Position numbers and translations under genes: made by a program. From contig JAOTOM010004791.1 of NCBI GenBank assembly GCA_034440615.1, positions 310,001 through 374,000 of the forward strand: a stretch of 64,000 bases of DNA, given 5' to 3'. Positions 32,561 to 43,063 of this stretch are shown one piece after another. The notes beneath the pieces are model-generated. The model made no database searches. It saw nothing but the letters and a program-made list of their open reading frames with translations, and had not been told where the DNA came from. Each line of letters starts with the position of its first letter. Positions within the stretch are counted from its first letter, which is position 1. This stretch comes from Ashinkailepas kermadecensis (taxonomy: Eukaryota > Arthropoda > Thecostraca > Neolepadidae).

Positions 32561-35500
32561 AGGATGAAGGGGCACCCGCCCTTCATCATACTGGCGAGAA
32601 CGATGGGGCCTCCAGACAGAGACAGATATAACCGAGGACAAATGTTAACGCATCTAACAGCTTGTGTGGAAGGGGCACTTAATACCTGGAGCCCTCTGAG
32701 GTCAAAAACTGAGCCCTCTGAGGTCTAAAGAGAGTCCAAATATACGCACCCTTGGAACATAATGTGACCTAAATCCAAGGAGTTTTGGAAGTGGGAGGGG
32801 GCTCGGTAGGCAGGTGGGCCGTCTTCAGATGTTCGCCCCCTAGACCAATTTTTGCAACGCCATTGACCGCATCGCACGTGGCGTTGTCAAAAAGTGGTGG
32901 ATTTGAACAACCACTTTACTACTTTGTGGCAATCACTTTAAGTGGTTGCCACTGAAGGTGTTGCCACTGTTGCTTCCCGTACTCGCTCTCACTGCTTTTT
33001 TGCAATCTTCTTTTTCGTTGTTGCTATTGCCACTGCCACTGCAGTCGCCACCGCGAACACCTCCATTGCTGCTTTTGGAGCAGAGATGCTCGCATTGGCA
33101 GGCAAAGGGAGAGTTGGAAGCTTTTGACAGTGAGAAACATTGATTTATCATTTAATAAGACGAGAAATAACAGCACACCCTGGGAATGCTACCGAGGCCG
33201 GTTCCAACGAAACAGAAAAGTACAACAGATAAACAATGAGCCGCCGTTGCGGTGTGAGGAAGACACGAGTTTTAGTCGGAAAACATGGTGTAACGTGTAA
33301 CCTGTAACGAGGTGACGCTGACAGCTCGTGGTGTAACGAGCTGACACTGGACCTGCTCAATAATCAATATGCAGGTGCATATACACTGGAGGAATGATGT
33401 AGCGTACACTACCACATAGGACACGGTGCATAATAGGTTATGTCTGTGTGTCGCAATAATGTTCACATGTCTGGTAAATTAAACGACTAAGCACTGTCGC
33501 TGCCGCTTTCCATCGCATTGACCAAGTTACAGTTCCATTGTCAGCTGTCTGGGTAGCGCTGCCAATGCTCATCCACAACGCATATTTTTTTCGTCGCCGA
33601 GTTTTGACAAACAGAAGCCAGAATAGTGCAGAAACTTGCGAAACTGGATTGCTATCCCCAATACTGTAAACAAATGAGTTTCCCTCTGGAAATATTGCAT
33701 TATAGTCGTCATGGTTGATATGTTGATGGAATTATATCATAGTTTACTTTGCAATTGTAGGCGGCAGTTGTGTGAAAAAAAATGGATCATAAACACAATA
33801 TAACATTACAACACTATCATGTGCTGTGACAATCGTGACAACGGTGAAACGAAGTCAAACAATACATATTGAATGTAATACAATTAATACAAATAATAAT
33901 ACTTTAATAACACACATAATAATGCTAATGTTGGTGAAGAGGCTCATGGTCTCATGGTCAGGCTCTGGCTCGAGAGGTTCATCGTCTCAAGCAATCTGCA
34001 AGGTGTAAGCCTTTGGTTCCAGTATGAGCGAGACCTATCCCCATTTCTGTATTTGTATAATGTTCGGTGGTGGGTGAATAGGCGGGTATCTAGTCACCCA
34101 ACTTCGTGCAACCCCTCAATCATTGATTTAACTCCCTAATCAGGCTAAACTGAACAATTGCGCCTATGGTCATACAATACATACAACTGGTTGTTCAGGC
34201 TGTCGAGGCTCTGACTGCTTAGGTGCAAGCATTGATGTCTTGGGTAGCTGGCATGGCAGCTCAGGCTCATGTCTCCGAACCTACCCCTGATAAGCTCAGA
34301 GTTGAAATACATGAGGAGTTGAGACAGATGGAGGAGTGGGAAAAAAGAAAGCATTCAATAATATCTTATTAATTTCTATTAATCTATAACACTATGGCTT
34401 TATGAGTTTCAATTGTTTCACAACCAAAACCTTTGCAGGTTGCTGGGTATTATTGTTGTTCAGAGCATTTACGACATGCATTTCAAATATGTTTATCCTC
34501 TGGAAAGCAAAATGAGTGGTTTGGCTAGGTTAGGTTATTTTAGGAAACATGAAACATCCTGAGAACGCTTTCAGTTTGCAAAGATGAATGAAAAAGGAAT
34601 TTGGCCTGGTTGTCAGTTTAGTTTTTCAGTGATATTTGTTCTGAGAAGATATTAGACTAGGTTACATTACATTATGCTGCATTGTGTTATGTTGGGTTTG
34701 GCTGGGCTAGGCTAGGCAAGGCTACACTATGCTAGGATAGGCTAGGCTATAGTGATATGCTATCCTATGTCAGGTTATGTCATATTATGCTATATTATGC
34801 TAGGTTAGGTTTTTTGAAATTGTACATTCCATGTTATATATTAGTTCATCCGCCCTAGAGCCGAAATAACTATCTTTCTTCACTCAAGGATCCTTCCTTG
34901 GCATTATTTTGCTTGTTGACTGAAAAACGCATTGCAAATGCGTGCACTGAAATGAGTGGCCATGTTGCATTCATTCACCTTCATGAAGATACATTTTTGC
35001 ATGTTTGTAGCATATTTGCAAATATGCAAACATTTTTTATATAATCATAATCTCATCAATGTCCTAAGATGCAAACTCACTAGTTTCTGAAGGCTCCTGT
35101 TATGGATCACAATTCATTGTGTTCAGTATAAATATTCCTGATGTGTGTGTACAAATTATATCATAATATATTTAAACTTGGCAGATACTTAGTTTCAATG
35201 TGTTATTTCAGCTTTTGCTGGAACAACAATTTCTGGTTTGGTAGTTGGCAGAAAAGTTAAATGCACGGTTTTCTGATATGATTTAATTAAACCAATTCAT
35301 ACTATCACTGCCATGTTTCCAGTTATGGCAGACATGTTAAGCTAGGATGCAAAACTTAACAGCAGTCTGTATGTGGCTATATGACCCATACCAACATGCA
35401 CATGCATGTATAACCTTTGAAATGAAGACAACACAAAACTGATGCAGCCTGTCCACCATCCATTCTATCTATCACTGCATATATTCTGTGATGTTTGTAC

Positions 35501-36740
35501 TTTAAGACTGATGGAACCTATGCTATGCTGTGTAATACCATTCCTTGCCTATTATTCCTATGCAGCGAAAACTTGGAACCCACCTGTCAACTGTAAGAAT
35601 TGGGGAAGAATCCATGTCAACATAAGATCAGCTGGTGAAAGAGAAAGCAGAAATGGACCTGGTATCAGGTCAGCTGCTTTCTTTGACAGTGCAGCTTTCT
35701 CTTATTCTTATTGATGTAAGCTGATGTTATTCACTGCATGCCCTGTGATTATGTGGTCACCACTTTTTAAGGGGAGGGGGTAAGGTAGCCAGCAATGCTT
35801 CAAGTCTATTCCAAGTTAACAGGCTAAAGTTGATTTCATGTTTTTTTATTTCATTTTTCTGTGATTTTTTTTTAACCTTTGCTTTTGCGTGTATCAGCAG
35901 GCAATGTGCAACATATGAGTGTTCAATTCAACACTACTATATATTTAGCATGCACAAACTATCATTCCACAGGCAGCACAACATGCACATTCACACTACA
36001 TGACCAATGCTTTTGATGCAACCTAAACTCCATGTACAGTGTGAAGCATTGTGCAAAACATTGAGCAAACAAACATTGTGAAACATTCCTCAATGTAAAA
36101 CATTGAGGCCACCAGCGTATGGACACAGGAATCATTCCACTGTGTGATGATGGTGGTGATGTCTCTGGCCCTGGTGTCTCTGCTGCCTTTTCCAATCAGG
36201 GTAGTGTTGCTGTCAGAAGCTATAAGGGTTTTAAATACTATGGACCTAAGTCATAACATGTAGGAAGAAAACATAGTTGTGCTTAGGCCACGTAATAGAA
36301 GTGATGTTCCAAAAATTGTTGTTGAGTGTGGGTCTCCACTCAAATTTCAGTATTCCAGGGCACTGCACTGGACACAACACATGCCACACTATAAACATAT
36401 TTGTCATTGAACTACTTGGCTATAAATATTGGTTGCTTTTCTCCTTGTGTACCGTTTTGTTCTTCATGACTACTCAGCAATCCAGACATCTCATTTCAGT
36501 TCCGGCTTCTGTTTTTCAGACATCTTTGCTTCCATTTGTGTTTCCTATATTCTATGCTACAAAAAAAACTAGAAGATTCTGAGTGAGGTGAGTGTTCATG
36601 TAGCTGGTATTATCATTTCTGAATGTGAGCGATTACAGTGTGCAATAAATCAAAATGCATATTTAATTTCCACGTTTTAAGGATGTCTAAGGAAAGGATG
36701 GGAGATGGTATACACTGCCACTGCTGTGAGCTTCTCTAAG
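32561..36740. other. Unassigned AT-rich stretch
   Basis: No gene was recognised. Noted inside: imperfect hairpins of GTGGCAA/TTGCCAC and AAAGTGGT/ACCACTTT type at 32890-32960, a cluster of GGCTAGG/GGTTAGG-like motifs at 34525-34815, and a perfect 9-bp hairpin at 36088-36108 (CCTCAATGT, 3-nt loop). Open frames up to 101 codons lack motifs. Confidence 0.45.
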
Positions 36741-36920
36741 ATGGTCTCATAGGCATGTCCGGTATGCTGTTTCTTGCATTTCGTTGGTGTTCGTTAAGCC
36801 GTAGATGGACGGGGCGAGCTGTCTCGCAAATGTAGTTGACCTGTTGGCCGTTGTTGATGCAAATATTGCAGCTAATCCTGTACACCAACCCAGATAGGGG
36901 TATTTGCCAGCCACTCCATC
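36740..36920 (-). pseudogene. Penelope-like element: GIY-YIG endonuclease fragment
   Basis: The minus-strand frame reads SGLVYRISCNICINNGQQVN, then YICETARPVHLRLNEHQRNA. This fits the GIY-YIG endonuclease of Penelope-like retroelements (pattern 'GVVY.I.C..C...YIGET.R....R...H'). The glycine of YIGET is replaced by C. The reverse-transcriptase part is not seen next to it, so this is a short remnant. Confidence 0.6.
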
Positions 36921-36974
36921 TGAACATGCGAAGCACCGCAGGGTTCCCGCGAAACAGTGAGAGTGGGAAATGTC

Positions 36975-37125
36975 TATCAATAAAAAAAAAAAAACCACAC
37001 AAAAAAAAAGAGGTCTATTAAAAAAAAAAAAAAATAAAAATTAAATACCTCCTTCCCCACCCCCCCCCCAACCCCCCCCCCCCCCCCCACAAAAAAAAAA
37101 AAAAAAAAAAAACCCTAATTTTAAA
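36975..37125. repeat. A- and C-homopolymer cluster
   Basis: Long A runs (up to about 22) alternate with C runs (up to about 18) over 150 bp, with almost no other sequence. A smaller A/C patch lies at 37578-37607. It may be real low-complexity DNA or an assembly or base-calling problem. Confidence 0.85.
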
Positions 37126-37499
37126 TAAAACCACCTAAACAAAAATAATCTGACTAGTAAAGTTTTCATGGTTGTGGTAGTGGTCTTGGTGCCACGCATG
37201 TTTAAATTTGAACATGTGGTGGCTGAATTGCTTTTTGCTGTGAGATTTCGTCGGCGTATGGTAGTGATATAAATCCTGTCTTGAGATGTTCTGGCTGAGC
37301 TTGCTAGTCTTTTCAGTTTTCGATGACCGTAAGGTTCACCATATGTTTTAATTCATTCAGTGAGAAACTCTTCACTACATCACCAGGTCAGGCCTATTCC
37401 ATCGATCAACCGCATGTGAACTCAATATTTCTTGTCATTGAACGATCCTAGAACTTAAGCAGTCGAACCAATCTAAATTATTGAGAACCCTCATGGACT

Positions 37500-38240
37500 C
37501 CCTAAATAGAAGATTATCATTCAGATTGGTTTTGTCTAGCCTTTTGCTATCCACGGCTGGAGGGGGGACCCCCTTTTTAAAAAAAAAAAAAACCCCAAAA
37601 AAAAAATTAAGCACCCTAATGGTAGCACCCCTTAATCTCCCGTACTAGAGTCACTACATAACTAATGTCATCAGCCTCCCTTCCTCATGTTCCAAATTGC
37701 CTAGTCCACTTATAACCCAGCTTTGTGCTGCACTCTTTCTAGCCTTCGTGTATCTCTTTAAAATGAGGGAAATGTGCACAATATTTCGAGTGAGTTCGCA
37801 CATCGGCGTTGTTCTTTTTTAAAATCATACACCACTTGCTTTTATATTGAACTATTAATGATTCCCAGCATTACAATTGCCCTACTCACAGCTGTGGTAT
37901 ATTGTTTTTCTTCTTTAATGTCCTTTGAAACTAACACACCAAGTCTGTTTTCTCTTCAATGGCATCCAGTTCATTATCTCTTATTCCAGATCTAAATATC
38001 CCACCGCCCCCAGGTGGATACATTTACACTTGCCATAGTTGAAGGACATATGCCCTTGATCAGCCTACATTTTGATGGCCCCTAATAGTTCATTGTTGCT
38101 ACATTTGCATTGCATTATATTCGTATTGTATTGTATTATGTCATTGTAGACCATCATTGTGAACCTGATTGGGAAGTAATGGGCAGAATATATCTACCCC
38201 TTCAGTATCTTCTTAATAACTTCTGCATGATGTGAATAGT
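37500..38240 (-). pseudogene. CR1-like LINE reverse-transcriptase C-terminal fragment
   Basis: Reading the minus strand with frameshifts gives ADQGHMSFNYGKCKCIHLG, then DAIEEKTDLGVLVSKDIK and VSRAIVMLGIINSSI, then RDTRRLERVQHKAGL. This is the familiar end of CR1-type reverse transcriptase ('W...FN..KCKVMHLG', 'EKDLGV.VS.DLK', 'A...A..MLG.I', 'L.LLE.VQRRATK'). Nonsense codons and frameshifts are present and the FADD box region upstream has decayed. Its orientation is opposite to the CR1 pieces at 17.9-18.9 kb. Confidence 0.75.
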
Positions 38241-38864
38241 GATGTTCAACGTTGTGGTAGCCACAACTTCGCCATTCAGCATGACAGTAACTGTGATGTG
38301 GTCCAACAGTCACGTTTGCATCTTCGAATATCAACTGCTGAAATTTGACCTGGTGCGGATGCAACTCGGATGGTTAAAATCGTTCCCGGCCGACCGATTG
38401 TCAACCGCTCTACTGGAGAGGAGCGGGTGTTCCATCAGGTGTCCATAGCTGGAGAGACAAATAGACAGAGATGGGAACAGGGACAGAGAGTTAACATTTA
38501 GTGGAAAAAGTTATCCAGCTGGATGGTTAATATACGATTTAATAACTGCACATTATTTTAGAGACCATCTCCGTTGGTTACACGAATAAGAGCTACTTAT
38601 TACATACAGAGCTATATGTTACACGAATAAGAGCCACTTATTACACGAATAAGAGCTAAGATTTAGAAGCCAATTGTGATTGGTGTGACCATGATATATA
38701 CTACTTATTGGAATTTACACACATATTTTGTTCCCTAAAACTACACCTCAAAACATTGAGGTGCAGTTTTAATCATTTGTATCTTTGGCATTCAGTTGCC
38801 AAATCCAGTATCATCTAGCACAGTTTGTGCAAACATTGTCATCACGTAAATGCCCTGATTTCAG
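38241..38864. repeat. Unassigned stretch with short tandem and hairpin
   Basis: A roughly 35-40-bp direct repeat with core ACACGAATAAGAGC lies at about 38579-38655. A 15-bp hairpin with one mismatch (AAAACTACACCTCAA, 4-nt loop, complement) lies at 38737-38770. No gene was seen. Confidence 0.6.
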
Positions 38865-39011
38865 AAGCTGATGAGTGGCGTCGAGGTGGGATTTCACTGC
38901 CCAGCAACCAGGGAAAGCGCTCCGGAATTTGCTGAAATCTTCCAGGAACTAACCAAGAAAACATTGACAATTGAAAGAACTGTTCTGGCTGGTCCTTTCC
39001 GAGTGTTTTAG
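38865..39011 (+). other. Possible terminal exon, unassigned
   Basis: After a 3' splice-site-like CCTGATTTCAG the frame is open for 48 codons to TAG (39009-39011): KLMSGVEVGFHCPATRESAP followed by EFAEIFQELTKKTLTIERT. Codon use looks coding. There is no known domain and no partner exon was established. Confidence 0.25.
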
Positions 39012-39983
39012 GTTGGTTGGAAAAAATAGATTTGTTAATGCCTGTACATTTTCAAGGGTGAAGGTTAACATTGGATAATACTAATACTAGCCTGATAAAT
39101 ATCTACGCTTTGTCGAGTGCTTCCCACACAAGCAAGCCCCATTCTTGCAAGGTTGTGAACAATTCTGGGTTATGTCACTTACTCCTGAAACCCATTTCTT
39201 GCACAAAGCGCTGAGCTTTGTGAGGCTTTCGCATAGTTTTAGCTGTGAGGGTTCGGCTGGTTTTCCATCACAATAAATATGAAAAGGAATCGGCAGCACG
39301 TGCGATGTATGTAAGCACGCCAATATTTGATATTTATGTATGAAGATCAGTTCGGAATTGCGTTGCGTTAGTTGTGGCTGATACGAAATCTTGAACATCG
39401 TATATAGTACCACACCAATTGCAATCGTGTCTTTGAGAAAGTTTCTCTTGATGCTTCGTTATATTATTGCATTTTGGATGCTTGTATGCATGCATATATT
39501 GCATCTGAAATCCTTACATGAGATTGCTCGCACAGGTTCACTTAATTTACACTTAGGGCTGTCGTATATTGCAACATTTTCTATTACTTTCCATTATATA
39601 TCAGAACAGTGAAACATTGGTATTAGTAGTTTCAGAATATGTATTTAATGCTTAGAGTTTGCAACATCGCAGCCAAATTCATGCCCAATCCGCAAATCCG
39701 TATTCTGCTGAGTTCTGCGCAGCGACGTATATGTATGGCAATTTTTGTTCGCGTGTCGTTCAGTTTTCATAAAGTACGCTGCATATAACTACGTTCAGTT
39801 TTCTAATCAATTCACCTGCCTTTTATTTCGACAAGTGTCGTCATGCCCAAGCATCTCTTTGGAGATAACCATGCATACATTAGAGTCGAATGAGTCTTTG
39901 CGGTTAAACGCGGCGTGAGGTCACAGATTCTCGTTTCCTCCTCATCTCGCCTCTTGATAATTACCTGACCATTGATTACGGAA
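39012..39983. other. Unassigned stretch
   Basis: A 108-codon minus-strand frame (39087-39413) is cysteine-rich at its end (NCSQPCKNGACLCGKH), but no family was recognised. Nothing else was seen. Confidence 0.35.
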
Positions 39984-40174
39984 CCATGAAAGTGATGTGG
40001 GGACGATGAGCCTAGGGGTAAGATGCCCGTCACACAATCGAAAGATTGTGGGTTCGAGTCTCACCTGTCGCTACTCTTCGCCCGCGACCAATCGGCGTGA
40101 GATTGGCGACGCTACACGACTCAACGGTCGACGTGTCGTAAAACTAATAACCACCACCACCATGAAAGTGACGT
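39984..40174 (+). mobile_element. tRNA-derived SINE, copy B, with target-site duplication
   Basis: The element 39999-40159 (161 bp) has an A-box-like CTAGGGGTAAGATG and B-box GGGTTCGAGTCTCAC, the same body as copy A at 2600-2755, and a tail ending in (ACC)n. It is bounded by a 15-bp direct repeat, CCATGAAAGTGATGT at 39984-39998 and CCATGAAAGTGACGT at 40160-40174, with one mismatch. This is the expected target-site duplication of LINE-driven retroposition. The anticodon arm forms a long CACAATC/GATTGTG stem rather than a normal loop, so it is not a functional tRNA gene. Confidence 0.9.
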
Positions 40175-40295
40175 AGCCTTCTTGAACTATTGAAAATCTC
40201 CTGGACTAAGAAGAACGTTGGTTATGCTTTATGGGGGCCAATTCACCATAACGAAACCGAAAATATTGCAAGGCTCACCTGTGTTGCCATCATAG

Positions 40296-40512
40296 CGTAC
40301 CGGCACAACGCACCCAGCCGAGAAAATCGTCCATCAGAAACCTGGTCTGCCCGTGGAAGATATCGGTAACAGCTTGGAAGACGAGCAGCATGTGAAGGAA
40401 GTAAGTAAAAACATCTAGCTATTTAACAGCAATGCTATGTTTTCATTCAAAGAGGTGTGATGTATATGGCCGAAGACCGCTACGCCAGTGCGTGCTGCTT
40501 GGAAATAAGTAA
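40296..40512 (+). other. Possible pair of small exons, unassigned
   Basis: Exon 40296-40400 lies between CATCATAG and a strong donor (GAA|GTAAGT) and is open for 35 codons (ends SLEDEQHVKE). A second piece 40453-40512, after CATTCAAAG, continues in phase 0 as RCDVYGRRPLRQCVLLGNK and stops. The second piece could also be read from ATG at 40465 up to a GAG|GTGAGA donor (40530). No family was recognised. Splice signals alone are weak evidence. Confidence 0.22.
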
Positions 40513-40559
40513 TCGTGGCGGCGCGGAGGTGAGAAACATATATGGGATCACACACCCAC

Positions 40560-40612
40560 CCACACACATGCATATATATATATGTATATATATTTATACA
40601 TATATATACATG
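40560..40612. repeat. (TA)-rich microsatellite
   Basis: CACACA followed by TATATA-type repeats. Confidence 0.9.
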
Positions 40613-40708
40613 TTTTGTTGAAAATTACTGCGAGTTCAGCATTGGTGATCTTCCTGCTTATCGCTTCGATTGATTGTATGATATTCCTTGTTTATGCGTT
40701 GTGCGTGT

Positions 40709-41388
40709 TGACTTGTTTGTTGATTGTTGATGTTGAAACGATTCTAGGAAAAATGTACATAAGGACAAATGTACGTATGGCAAATGTAGGTAAGCAAATG
40801 TACGTAAACGCAGATGTAAGTATGGCAATTGTACGTAAGCGCAGATGACGTATGGCTAATGTACGTAAGCGCAAATGTACGTATGGCAAATGTACGTATG
40901 CGCAAATGTACGTAAGCACAAATGCACGTAAGCGCAAATGTACGTAAGCGCAAATGTACATAAGCGCAAAAGTACGCTTGCGCAAATGTACGTAAGCGTA
41001 AATGTACGTATGCGCAAAAATACGTATGCGCAGATGTACATCAGCGCAAATGTACGTATGCGCAAAAGTACGTATGCGCAAATGTACGTAAGCGCAAATG
41101 TACGTATGCGCCAAAGTACGTAAGCACAAATGTACGTAAGCGCGAAAGTACGTATGAGCAAATGTACGTAAGCGCAAATGTACGTATGCGCAAATGTACG
41201 TAAGCGCAATTGTACGTAAGCGCAAATGTACGTTAGCGCAAAATACGTATGCGCAAATGTACGCATGCGCCAATGTACGTATGTGCAATTGTACATATGC
41301 GCAAATGTACGTATGTCTGCCATGCGTACATTTGTTTTACGTACATTTGTCCGGTTACCTGTTGAAGCATCAACAAACAAGTTAATGA
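40709..41388. mobile_element. Foldback-type element made of a 16-bp minisatellite
   Basis: The core (about 40750-41345) is about 36 units of the 16-bp motif GCGCAAATGTACGTAA and its T-ending variant. The ends form imperfect terminal inverted repeats of about 65-70 bp. The left end reads ACTTGTTTGTTGAT from 40711; the reverse complement of the right end reads ACTTGTTTGTTGATG from about 41382. Both continue into GGACAAATGTACGTA, so the last units at the right (41325-41350) are inverted relative to the rest. The right flank is TTAA, the left TTGA. No transposase is encoded, so it would be non-autonomous. Foldback and tandem-core MITEs with this plan are known; this family I do not recognise. Confidence 0.7.
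40750..41345 (+). repeat. 16-bp minisatellite array (GCGCAAATGTACGTAA)
   Basis: The unit is 16 bp, so each frame gives a 16-residue repeat; the minus strand is open for up to 198 codons, an artefact of the repeat. Each unit contains the palindrome TACGTA. Related arrays are at 60660-62130 and, weakly, 26970-27055. Confidence 0.97.
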
Positions 41389-41729
41389 TTGGCGTCATAT
41401 TAAAGGCAACCAACCCTCGCCTCGCATTCTGCTATGCTTGAATTTATATGTTTTTCATTTCTTAGTTGAGAGTGCCACGACATGCTAGTTTATGTCGGTG
41501 TTGGCATGTGGTACGCTGTGTCGTGTAAGTGGGTGGAAGCTCTCCTGGTGGCGGAATGAACGAATGAACGAATGGGGCTGATGAACGAAAACAAGTTGTA
41601 CATTTATATGTTAATTGTATGGGGCACGCAGACTAATAGCAAGCACCAGTAGCATCTCCGGATGGGCTAACGAGGTACGCTCTATCCTTCCTCGTTTGTT
41701 TTTCGCGGTTTGGTCACTTTACCATCTCG
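41389..41729. other. Unassigned spacer
   Basis: A GAATGAAC short tandem lies at 41556-41572. No gene was seen. Confidence 0.4.
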
Positions 41730-41930
41730 TCCTGCATGGTCCAGTGGCTAGGATGCACGACCTTGCCCCGGGTGGCCCGGGTTCGATTCCCGGTGCGGGA
41801 AATCGTGTGACCATCCGTGAGAAACAAACAACTTGCTGTGGGTATCTGGGCGAGTCTTTGGACTGATGCTTTCGCATCGGTGGTGGTTTTTGCATTCTCT
41901 GCGTGTTTTTATCCTGCGAAGGTAGTGTCC
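41730..41930 (+). mobile_element. tRNA-like SINE head with unrelated body
   Basis: 41730-41801 is a 72-nt tRNA-like sequence. It has a 7-bp acceptor stem (TCCTGCA with TGCGGGA), a D arm (GTCC/GGAT around AGTGGCTA), and a perfect T arm (CCGGG TTCGATT CCCGG). The anticodon stem has two mismatches and position 33 is C, so it is a tRNA-derived retroposon head or tRNA pseudogene. The D and T arms look most like tRNA-Glu; the nominal anticodon position reads TTG. A body (to about 41930) follows that differs from the SINE at 39999-40159. Confidence 0.65.
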
Positions 41931-41944
41931 GTGAACGGGAACCT

Positions 41945-42545
41945 CGGACTGTGCTACACTGAAAATTTTTTACCCGAGGACAGCGAGTGAACCCGAAGCC
42001 TGCAGGTACCCCTATCCGCAACACGTTTTGACCCTCAGTGGACGGGTAGATTATACCCGTGAGTATCGGGTAATTGTACCAACTTAAGGCGAGCTTGCTT
42101 TCGTAATTAACCGCCACAGCCGGGTAACACCGCCCAAAAAACCTTCTATAGCGCATATTTGTACACGCTAACTGCGAGTTAACCTGTACCTGGCAAGTAC
42201 CCTAATCCGCAACACGTTTTGACTCTCTGTAGAGGGGTAAATTTCACACGCTTACTGCGGTTTAATCTGCATCTGCCGGGTACCTTAATTCGCAACACCT
42301 TTTGACTCATGCTTCGACATTGCGCATGCGAATAGTAGCTTTCATCAGCTGGTTGCGGGTAAACCAGGCAACAGCGGGATGATACCATGCAATCTTACAC
42401 AAAAAAACTAGTTCAGCGGATAATTGTATCCGCCGACAGCAGGTTAACCTGTATCCGTTGGATGCGATCATCCGTAATACGTTTTGACGCCCTGTAGGAC
42501 GGCTACTTTCACATTTTGGTTGTGGGTGCACCTTGCGACGTTATG
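41945..42545. repeat. Degenerate tandem repeat, about 90-bp unit
   Basis: The core CCGCAACACGTTTTGAC recurs near 42016, 42204, 42289 and 42471 (spacing about 188, 85 and 182 bp, i.e. one or two units), with conserved GGGTAC and CGGGTTAAC-like segments between. The left edge (CACTGAAAA...TTACCCGAGGACAG) reappears in reverse orientation at about 49990-50100. Confidence 0.7.
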
Positions 42546-43063
42546 GCGCTGAAATCATGCCACTCAACATTATACCGAGTCACGCATCGCAATATCTATC
42601 CCCAACATTCTCACCATGAGCAGTACTTGAGTCAAGTATTTACTTCCGGACTTTGCGAGACAAAGGCGAACACATCTAAACATATGTATTTTAAACAAAT
42701 GCATACACATTTCGCTATGAGCTCGGAGGAAGCAGACGTTTTCGCATCTCGTGGATCTTAGTTCAATTAAGGCAGTCACCGAAGAGCCACACAAAACAAA
42801 TGCGCCGCACTCTGCTAACTACGTGCACAGCCAACGGCAGTAGTGTTGACAACCGAGCTGGTTTTGTTTCTACATGTTATGTTTCTACCTACGAACGAAA
42901 TGGTTACCCCAGACAAGGTAGCCTGTTTTCTATGGTCTTGGAGGTCTATGCAACATAAACAACTGATGTACTCTGGGCTTGCAACTGGCACAGTAAACGG
43001 GTCGGGAGAGTTACCTATGCTTCTGACGAAAGAGCTGGGTAGCACAGACGAGGTTGTCTGTAT
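42546..43063. other. Unassigned stretch
   Basis: Overlapping frames on both strands (42815-43106) lack motifs. It lies just downstream of the candidate gene that follows and may include its 3'UTR; no AATAAA was found close to the stop. Confidence 0.35.

Noticed and set aside
33000..33130. Alanine/leucine-rich frames as a signal-peptide protein
   Set aside because: They overlap in two frames and on the opposite strand, with no support beyond composition.
39999..40070. Functional tRNA gene
   Set aside because: There is no normal anticodon arm, a shared SINE body and tail follow, and a target-site duplication flanks it.
40750..41345. CRISPR array
   Set aside because: The repeats are contiguous with no unique spacers, and the DNA is eukaryotic; the same holds for every other tandem array here.
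40692..41413. Minus-strand frames of 185-198 codons
   Set aside because: They are translations of the 16-bp minisatellite; each frame gives the same kind of 16-residue repeat.
41730..41801. Functional tRNA gene
   Set aside because: The anticodon stem has two mismatches, position 33 is C, and a SINE-like body follows.
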